A stretch of 64,000 nt of DNA from Callorhinus ursinus (taxonomy: Eukaryota > Chordata > Mammalia > Carnivora > Otariidae): positions 8,943,854 through 9,007,853 of the forward strand of contig NW_020312902.1 of assembly GCF_003265705.1 (NCBI RefSeq), written 5' to 3'. Position numbers and translations under genes: made by a program. The notes under the pieces are model-generated. The model ran no database searches, had not been told where the DNA came from, and was given only the letters and a program-made list of their open reading frames with translations. Below, in pieces: positions 56,526-64,000 of the stretch (positions are counted from its first letter, which is position 1; each line of letters opens with the position of its first letter).

Positions 56526-56717
56526 CCTTTTTTTAAAAAAAAATTATTTATTTATTTGAGAGAGAGGGAGAGTGAGAGAGAGCATGAGCAAGGCAGAGGG
56601 AGAGGGAGAAGCAGACTCCTTGCTGAGCAGGGATCCCAACGTGGGGCTTGATTCCAGGAGGGATCATGACCTGAGCTGAAGGCAGATGCTTAACTGACTG
56701 AGCCACCCAGACGCCCC
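56526..56717 (-). mobile_element. CanSINE with TSD, minus strand
   Basis: Complete reverse element ending GAGCCACCCAGACGCCCC. TSD TGTAGTAGGGAAGATT (56510-56525) versus TGTAGTCAGGAAGATT (56718-56733), two mismatches. Confidence 0.96.
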
Positions 56718-56733
56718 TGTAGTCAGGAAGATT

Positions 56734-57779
56734 TCTAAAGGAGATGGTCTTTTAAAAGGTTTTTCCAAGTCTCCATCATGCATTCATCTCATTAATGATG
56801 AAGGACATGCCTTTCCAGTGGGATCATATCATCAACATCATCATCATCACCATCACATGGGAGGTAGAGTGTATGAGCCAGTTCCCCACCCCCATCTGTG
56901 GAAATTGCCTTCCTTTGCTGCTTAGGCAAATGCAGATAGATGGACCTTCAGCCTGGGACAAGGAGTTGTCAGTGTAGGGAAGGAAACACTTCCCTTCTTC
57001 CCACCTAGGTTGTTTGGCTGGTCTAATAATTACGTTGACATAAGACTAATAGGAGAAAACCAAATTTAATTTCATATGTACAGGAGCGCATAAAAAATGA
57101 GACTCAAAGAAGTCACCAAAGCAGACATCTTTTATGCTTTTTAGGCAAGGAAACAATAAATTTGTGAGGAATTGACAAAACAAAGGAGTTTGGGCTTGGG
57201 GTAGCTAATTAGCAAAGAGGTAACAAGGTTTGTTTATACAGCCTTCTCGGCCCTGAATACCCTATCTCTGGCAATAAGGATGCCTTCTATCCTCTTGATA
57301 TAGGGAGGGTACCTTCACACGTAATTTATTTTCTGCTTTCAGGGGGACAAAGGAGGTCAGAGTGTCCTTCTTGAATCGGCTGTTTCTCAAGTAACTTTAA
57401 TTCAAAGTAATCAATATGCCAAAGTAGTGTATTTTAAGGTGGCTAATCTGCTCCCCTTTACCAGTGAATGGTGAAACTTCTGACTGCATGAGGAAGTTTG
57501 GAAAAAAGGGCACGTTCTCAAGCCTGCTTGCTGTGACTGTGTAGAAAGCACAGATCCCCTTGGTCCACAGCAAGTTCGCCAGGATATGCCCTCCAGCTGA
57601 CCCTGACTTCTGACTCCTCCACAGGGTGTGGCTTGAGTGGAGAACAGGTGGAAAGCACATGGTGTGGTCTGTGCAAGTGACGCAGGGCCAATGCCACATC
57701 CCCAGAGGTGAGGAGACCTCAGGGACCACCCCATTCTTCCTACTTAGCTGCTAGGTTTAGTGGGATGCACAGGTTCTTC
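56734..57779. other. Unassigned, partly repeat-like
   Basis: 57040-57490 ('CATAAGACTAATAGGAGAAAACC', 'GGCAATAAGGATGCCTTC', 'CAAAGTAATCAATATGCCAAAGTAGTGTATTTT') reads like a dispersed LTR-type repeat I cannot name. Two overlapping 107-110 codon minus-strand frames (57397-57734) have no domain. Confidence 0.35.
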
Positions 57780-57932
57780 ATCTTCAGGGAGCGTCAGGAT
57801 CCCCTGGAGGACTTATTAAGACAAACTGTTCGCCCCACTCCCAGTGTTTCTCATTGAGTAGTTCTGGGGTGGGGTCCATACTTTGTATTCTAACATGTTC
57901 CCAGGTAATGTTGAGAACCACTGGCATGCTCA
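57780..57932 (+). mobile_element. MER5A-type hAT relic
   Basis: 'GATCCCCTGGAGGACTTATTAAGAC', 'TCTGGGGTGGGGTCC', 'GTTCCCAGGTAATGTTGAGAACCACTGG' match MER5A in order. Confidence 0.88.
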
Positions 57933-58073
57933 GTAGGGGATCCCCTAGCCTGTTTGGTGTAGGAAGGGAAGTTTCATGTAGGGTTGTGTAAGAGAATTAG
58001 AGGCACATTTTTCCATCCACAGAGTAGCTCCAGCTGAGTAGGAAACAGTCATGCTCATGTAAAGCATCAAATC

Positions 58074-58250
58074 GTTTTTTTTTTTTTTTTGAGAGAATGA
58101 GAGACAGAGAGCACGAGAGGGAAGAGGGTCAGAGGGAGAAGCAGACTCCCCGCTGAACAGGGAGCCCGATGTGGGACTCGATCCCGGCACTCCAGGATCA
58201 TGACCTGAGCCGAAGGCAGTCGCTTAGCCAGCTGAGCCACCCAGGCGCCC
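58074..58250 (-). mobile_element. Young CanSINE lacking the AATAAA tail segment, 12-bp TSD
   Basis: Body nearly identical to the elements at 4881 and 11663 ('GAGCACGAGAGGGAAGAGGG', 'GGAGCCCGATGTGGGACTCGATCCCGG'). A 16-base T run (58075-58090) passes directly into GAGAGAATGAG: the usual AAAGATTTTATTTATTT complement, which carries the AATAAA motif, is absent. Perfect TSD AAGCATCAAATC at 58062-58073 and 58251-58262. Confidence 0.97.
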
Positions 58251-58262
58251 AAGCATCAAATC

Positions 58263-59614
58263 TTATGATGGCATCACTGCTGCTGTCGGTCCTTTCCTGG
58301 GAAAAAGTGCCCCAAATGCCTCACGTCATTCCTAACCATCCTAGTGGTGGGAGTTGACAGAGAGTAAGGTTGGCTGGTTGACTAGTGGCAATCTCCCCAT
58401 GACTGCCCTTAGCGGACTACAGCTGTCCTGACCTTCCTCAGGCCTATGGCCTATGACCCATCACCCAGTGGCCTTTCCACAAATAATGCCCAATGATTCC
58501 AAAGAAGGCAGAGTTTAAAATAGAAGCCTAGGACAGCTCTAGAAATTAAATCATCAGTGGGTATGGAAAAGTGATTCTGCTTTATTTATCAAACATATGA
58601 AGTCCCAGAAAGACAATTCCATAGCATCTAAGCAACCTTCCTCCATGTGATGTAGATAAAAATAATCCCGAGTCATGGGCATCATCCTTTCTTCCATTTT
58701 CCCTGATACTTCTCTCGAAGTTTGAATGCGAATAGAAAAAATGCCAAATATTACATTGTCTGGAAGTCGTATCACAAAGCCAGCTCTCAAAGCCTCGGTG
58801 ACTCTAACAAAAGGCGACTGATATGAATAGCAAGAAAGGGGAGTCATTACTACCCAAAATATCTTGACAGGTGAATACGGCTGACCTTCTGACGCAAAGT
58901 CCTAAAAATTGTCATAGGGGATGCAGCCCCTTGAAAGAATGTGCTGTGCTATTCAGCCTAAAGCCGTAGCTCTTTTTAGCTCTGATTGTGTTACAGGCTC
59001 CATGGCTCTGTCACCATTTTTCTCTCAGAAGCAGCTGATCTGAAGAAAGGCCATTGCTCCCAGGAGCCTGCTGAGCAAGGACTGTCCGGGGTTTTCTCCA
59101 TCTGGTCCCCCGTCCAAGCTACCTACCCTCCTTTCTCATGATTCGTCCCCTCCCTGGGTACCATTTTCCTTCTATCTTGGTTCACTCCCCAGAGGGCAAT
59201 GAATATACTATACCATGCCATTCACCCACCTTCTCTGTGGTCAAATTATTCTGTCGGTCCAAAGATACCTAATTGAGTTCTTTAAGTGGTGCAGAGTGAT
59301 CCTTCTGAGTTTTGTTGCATACAACTTAGAGTTTCTTGGATGACATTGCATTGCATATAGGTTATAATGCAGAGTATCTCCCACAGCTTACAGTGTTCTG
59401 AATAGTCTCTTTTGGCTTCTTTTTCATGCAGCATCTCATGGGATCCCCCTATACCTCACAAGTCTCTAGCCACACAGGCTTCTTTCAATAGCTCAAAAGC
59501 GGGGAAACCTCAGGGCCTTTGTTTATCCTACTCTTTCAACTGAGAACAAGTGTCTCCCTATTGTTCATTTGCTCAATTTCTACTCATCCTTCTGGTAGCT
59601 TAAATGTAGGCTTG
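58263..59614. other. Unassigned, repeat-poor sequence
   Basis: No named repeat recognised. Contains a 97-codon minus-strand frame (58554-58847) discussed under findings, in a stretch with scattered CpGs. Confidence 0.45.
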
Positions 59615-59830
59615 CAGAGGGGTTAGTGCATGCTGCATAGGCAGAATGTCTGGATTTGTATCTGATTTCTACTGCTTACAATATTTGGCCTTGGGATATT
59701 TGTCTAACCTCTCTAGGCTTTACTTCCTCATCTATATCATGGGAATAATAGTGGTAAGTACCCCAACTCAGAGGGGTTGTTCAAAGGCTTGAACAGATAA
59801 CCCAAGGGATTCTGGAAAAATGGCAGTCAG
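59615..59830 (+). repeat. MIR relic
   Basis: 'GGATTTGTATCTGATTTCTACTGCTTACAATATTTGGCC', 'TTGTCTAACCTCTCTAGGC', 'TTCCTCATCTATATCATGGGAATAATAG' and 'GTTGTTCAAAGGCTTGAAC' are in MIR order. Confidence 0.85.
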
Positions 59831-61449
59831 TGGTGGTATGATTTTGTAATTTCTCCACATATACCTATAAATAAAACAAAGCCGTTAGCTAGAACTATCC
59901 CCCTCCACTCCCAAAATCTATAGTCAATACCCACAAAAAAGCTAATTGACAAAGTATCTTGAAGAACCCTAAATATGAGTAGGTGGGGACAAACCACCAA
60001 CACTCCAAGACCTGAATTGTATCAACATCTGTGTTGGAGAAAGTAAGGGAGAGCAACAGGACATCTGATGGATGCTATAACCTCCAAAACAAGTAGATGG
60101 GCAGTCACTGGAAATGTAGTGGGCCAGTTTGAGAACAACGGCTGGAACCGGAGGAGGTTTTAGACTCCACTAGGCTGGGGGCAAGCTATGAGATCTCAAG
60201 GGCCTGGTCGTCAGGGCCCCACAAGTCCTTAAAACTAACCAGACAAAACTCCCTTCCAAGACGAAGCCCCACAGTGAGTGGAAACTGCTGGGAATAAGAT
60301 CCAATAGAGACAAGGGGTCAATAGAGACAAGGAGAAAAGAAAGTCCAGACGAAAGAAGGGAGGAGAGCAGAGATGGATTTTTAGACCCAGAAACCTATTG
60401 TGGACATTTCACAAAAGCAGCAGAAGAGGGAGCTCTAGAGCCATGATGTTAGGAAGGAAAAAAGCAACCCAAATCCCTATAAAAATGAACAACAAAAAGA
60501 TTGAGATCAAATTCCACAAAAAGATGTTAAAAATAAAAAGAAAGGAGAGAGAGTAAGGAGCAGAACAACATTCCTGTAGACAATTAAAGCAGTCTAAAAG
60601 GAGCATGTATACAAAGCTGACGGGAACATAGTCTCAGGTATAAAGAGAAAACGGGAGGTGGTGCCCATCAGCGCAGAGATGGTGTCTGCTAGTGAAGCCC
60701 TTCCAGGGAGGGGATCATGGGTGTTTTCTAATCCTCTCCCTCATGGAGAACCAGGCAGAACCAGCTGGGGTGCCATGTCAGCCAGAGGCTTAGTCCTATG
60801 GCACTAACTGGAGGAGTGAGCACATAGGAGGGAATCCAGAGCAGAAGGCATGATCTTGCATGGACCATGGAACCCTGAATCTGGACCAGAGCAAAGAGTG
60901 TAGGCGCTGAGCAGAATTCCACAGGGTGAGAAATCAAGCAGAGCAACAACACGCAGGATGTGGTTTGGGAAGGTGTTCACAAATGGTTTTGGAGCCTTTC
61001 TGGTGCTCATGTAATGGTTGGCATGTAGGCAACCCACAGGCACAAGGAGCTGGTTTAAAGTTGCAGAATGTGTAACAACCGTCATGGGAGGACAGGTATC
61101 TAAACAGGAGGGAGGATATTTTGGAGCAGAGCAACGTCAACGCCTAGCAAAGGCTTGGGACTGGAATGTGTGTGCTCACCTAACGAGTGAAGTCTGAAGT
61201 GGAGGTCTCCGCCTCCTCAGATCCACTCTCAGACAAGCATCTCTGGTCCTCCCACCTCGCCTACTCTACAGCTCCCACTGTGGCAATTATACCACCTCAC
61301 TGTGACGTTCAGCCCTCCGTTTCTCCTATTCTCACTGTTCTCAGGTCCTTCTTCCCCTGCTCCCCCGGGCTTCATGGTTCCATATGCTCACTCACTCGCA
61401 AACATCACTGATGCCAGCTCCCTCCTTCACTGTCTTTGGGCAGCAGCCT
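59831..61449. other. Unassigned sequence
   Basis: About 1.6 kb without a recognised exon or named repeat. An A-rich stretch at 60460-60560 may be an L1 scrap. Several minus-strand frames of 65-93 codons at 60728-61140 overlap in different phases and look like chance. Confidence 0.4.
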
Positions 61450-62080
61450 TGACCCTGGCAAACCTGTCTATAGATCAATGATCGCTGGGTCTCCTTTTCC
61501 AGCTCTGACTTTTCCTAGCAGACCCATCAGCTTTCTTGACATTTCCACTTGGATATCTAAAAGAGTTTTCAAGTTTAACTCACCAAAACAACATTGATTT
61601 CCCTCCCTCACCTACTCCTTCTGTCTTCCCCATGTCAATAAACAATGCCACGTTTACTAGGTACTCGAGCCACAAACTGATTCTTCTCTTTTCCTCAAAC
61701 ACTACATTCCACCTATCAATACATTGTGTTTTATCTTCTTCCAAAACACACACTGAATCCATCTACTCCTCTGCACCTCCCCCAAATACCCCTATAGCAC
61801 AGTTATAGCCCTAGTATGATAGCCTTCCAAATGATCTCTCTGCTCCAAGGTTGCCCCTATCTCCTGCCACACGGGAGCTGGAGTAACCATTCACGATATA
61901 AATCAGATTGTGTCACTCCATTGCCTAAAACCTCCCGTATTTTCTGATTGCCCTTAGACTAAATCCTGAATTAAGCTTTTATGGGCCTGACTAATTTGCC
62001 TTTCTGACCTACACATCCCCTGCTTCCTACTATATCCCCAAACACACTGGCCCTCTTTAAGTAGCTGGGAACTGTCAAGC
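61450..62080 (+). repeat. L2 (LINE-2) relic, long
   Basis: L2 3' ORF2-derived order: 'GACATTTCCACTTGGATATC', 'TTCAAGTTTAACTCACCAAAACAAC', 'CCCATGTCAATAAACAATGCCACG', 'AATCAGATTGTGTCACTCCATTGCC' and 'AAACCTCCCGTATTTTCTG'. The 90-codon frame here is relic-derived. Confidence 0.85.
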
Positions 62081-62089
62081 TTGTGCCTT

Positions 62090-62470
62090 TAGGGCCTTTA
62101 GGACAAAGAAGGAATGAATGATATGTGCTGTGGAGAAGTCATGCATGATGCTGGGGAGCCTAGAATAAGGAGACCTGACTTTGTCTGGGGGAAGCAGGGA
62201 GGATTTCCCTGAAAGAGTGACATTTGTGCTGGCATGTGAAGGCTAAGTTGGACTATTAACTATGTGAAGAGCTGCAGGGGAGAGTTCCAGATAGAAAAGG
62301 GAGCATGTTCAAAGGCCTTGGGGTTGGTGAGACGGTGGTGTTTTTGAGGAGGGAGCTAAGTGTCACAGAGATAGGATATGTTAGAGACCTGGGCAGAGAC
62401 TGGATCTTTCAGTGTCTTATAGGCCATACCAAGGATGACTTCACTGGGGCCCACCCTACTCACAAGGCTG
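62090..62470 (+). repeat. Ancient repeat-like stretch
   Basis: 'GCATGTTCAAAGGCCTTGGGGTTGGTGAGA', 'TGACATTTGTGCTGGCATGTGAAGG' and 'TTTCAGTGTCTTATAGGCCA' recur across mammalian genomes in this order, and a diverged match lies at 16200-16515. Family not assigned. Confidence 0.45.
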
Positions 62471-64000
62471 GCTATTAACTAAAATCCCACCCTCAGCAAT
62501 TCATTCTTTTAGACTTAGGGATTGGACTCCATTAAAATGTGAAAACAGAGGGGAAGAAATTTCAGTGATATCTTGGTGTAAGTGATGTCTCTGTGAGGTT
62601 ATATTAGAGGAGGAGTGGATGCTTTCTCTCATGAGAGCTGTGGGTGAGAAAAATCAGAATACTAGGGGGCTGCTTCTCACTTCAGTCTCTAGAGGTTCTT
62701 ACAGCAATGCCTCAGTGGGAGCAGAAGAGGGAAATATCTCCCAGTTGTTCCTACTGGCCTTCCTCCTCTCCAAGGGGGCAAGGCTCTCATGGATAGTTCC
62801 TGAGGGTCAGGAAGCAGCGAGTTGCCCCTGTGCGGTCAGAAGAGCCAGCAGGAGCTCAGGTCAGTGGGACTAGGAATGTCTGCTGAGCTGCCCAGGTGCT
62901 TGGTTTTCCATTACCATTAATTACGGAGACCGGACAGTGTTATCTCTTAGACTCCTGAGTGTTTGAAAATAAAAATGACATTAGACTTGGGCCAAGTTTG
63001 CCAGAGTGCTGAGCAATTACAGACACATTATGACTCTAGGGTTCAACTTCCTCTGTCTCCCTTTGGTTTGTTGATTAGTAAATACTTTCTTGTTTCTTCA
63101 TTGGTTACTTCCGTCCTCGCTTGCTCTCTTGTTTTCCCTTCAGTCTCCCTTTTGCAAGTGGATTAGATAAGCCAGCGCTCATTGTCTGTCTCTACATCCT
63201 TGCTCACCAGCCTTCAATCTCCAGATCTTATTTCTGGCCACAGATATGCACACTCCCCCATGCCCTGTGGGAACAGCAGACCTCATGAAGGACAGACAAC
63301 TCTTCCCCCCATTTCCCCTACATGAACTTATCTTGTACACCCCTGTTCCTTTATAAGCCTTGAAGCCTCGGAGGCAATGAGAAAGTTCCTGTCTGTGCCC
63401 TGAACACCAGTGGAGAGAGACGCAGTAGCGGGTGTCCTTGGCCCAGACCCTCCATTTCAGTGGGATGGGCTGACAAGAGTCCGGAAGCCAACGGCTCACT
63501 TTAATGGGCAGGACGTATTTTCTAGTGATTGATCACTTCCTCCATAAATTATGGATATGCATCTCTACTGAGGCCAGTGACTTATTGAGAAGCCTTTTAA
63601 GCAGTAAGTCCCCTCTGTCTCCATTCTCTGGGTGGTAATGACATTGCTCAAGTCACAGAGAAATACAGGGCTGCCTTTTGCAGGGAAGGTACTTTCTTAA
63701 AAAACAGATTTTTACTTGTTACAGCCTCAGCAGGGAAACTTCTGGAGAAGATCAGATACCCCAGTCTGAGCAGCGTTGCTTCCCTCAGCTCTCATGTAGC
63801 AGGAAGTCCTGGCTGGGACCAGGGCACCAATTTGCATGAACTGAAATGCATAACTTTTGCTTTGCTGTTATTATTATTTTGGCAAGAGAGTATTTGTTTG
63901 TGGGCTGACACAGGAAGAAAAAGAGTAGCTATTTGAGGAAAAGGCGTGCCTCCTGCCCTATTCTTGGTCTTGTTTCGGTTTGTGGGGAAAGGATTAGAGG
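62471..64000. other. Unassigned sequence
   Basis: No gene, RNA or named repeat recognised to the window end. A 106-codon minus-strand frame (63179-63499) has no recognisable domain. Confidence 0.45.

Overview
The window reads as gene-poor nuclear DNA from a carnivoran mammal. The strongest evidence is at least 21 tRNA-Lys-derived CanSINEs, many with intact target-site duplications (TSDs). The youngest carry the 'CTGACCCTCTTCCCTCT ... CTCTCATTCTCTCTC' type of body that I associate with arctoid caniforms (bear, seal and weasel relatives). The arctoid placement is from memory of repeat families; carnivoran is secure, genus and species are not determined.

I recognise no functional protein-coding exon, rRNA, tRNA gene or conventional operon-like unit. 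The open frames are short and mostly lie inside retroelements or look like chance. The window is therefore probably intergenic or deep intronic.

Layout. 1-10 kb: old L1 fragments (about 355-750 and 2540-3310), MIR and L2 relics, CanSINEs, a good CTCF-like motif at 2023-2041, a CCCAA minisatellite at 4615-4662 with G-quadruplex potential on the minus strand, a 5'-truncated L1 tail at 7870-8360, and a small CpG-rich block at 9485-9960. 10-22 kb: CanSINEs in both orientations, L2, MIR and MER5A-like relics, and L1 fragments at 18330-18720 and 20283-20765. 22-30 kb: a nested CanSINE pair, an unassigned LTR-like repeat near 23-23.7 kb, a probable solo LTR ending near 26.3 kb, and a unique AT-rich stretch with a perfect 9-bp inverted repeat at 27302-27327. 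30.8-32.1 kb: a full-length processed GAPDH pseudogene on the minus strand with a 14-bp TSD. 32.2-36.3 kb: a decayed L1 on the minus strand carrying four later CanSINE insertions.

40.5-46.7 kb holds the largest single event: a minus-strand L1 of about 6.1 kb, complete at both ends and flanked by a perfect 15-bp TSD. It is internally deleted so that the ORF1 coiled-coil region runs directly into the ORF2 endonuclease region. It is also frameshifted and lacks one aspartate of the reverse-transcriptase active-site motif, so it should not be able to mobilise itself. 46.7-64 kb: MIR, L2, MER5A and MLT1-like relics, more CanSINEs, and long stretches of unassigned sequence.

These features do not form a pathway. 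The window records successive waves of retrotransposition: MIR/L2/MER5 oldest, then old L1 and MaLR, then CanSINEs, a GAPDH retrocopy and a young L1. I did not find a new biological system. The items most worth checking are the internally deleted L1 and its duplicated 5' UTR, the CTCF-like motif, the small CpG block and the inverted repeat. Family names and boundaries of old repeats were assigned by eye without a repeat library and are approximate.
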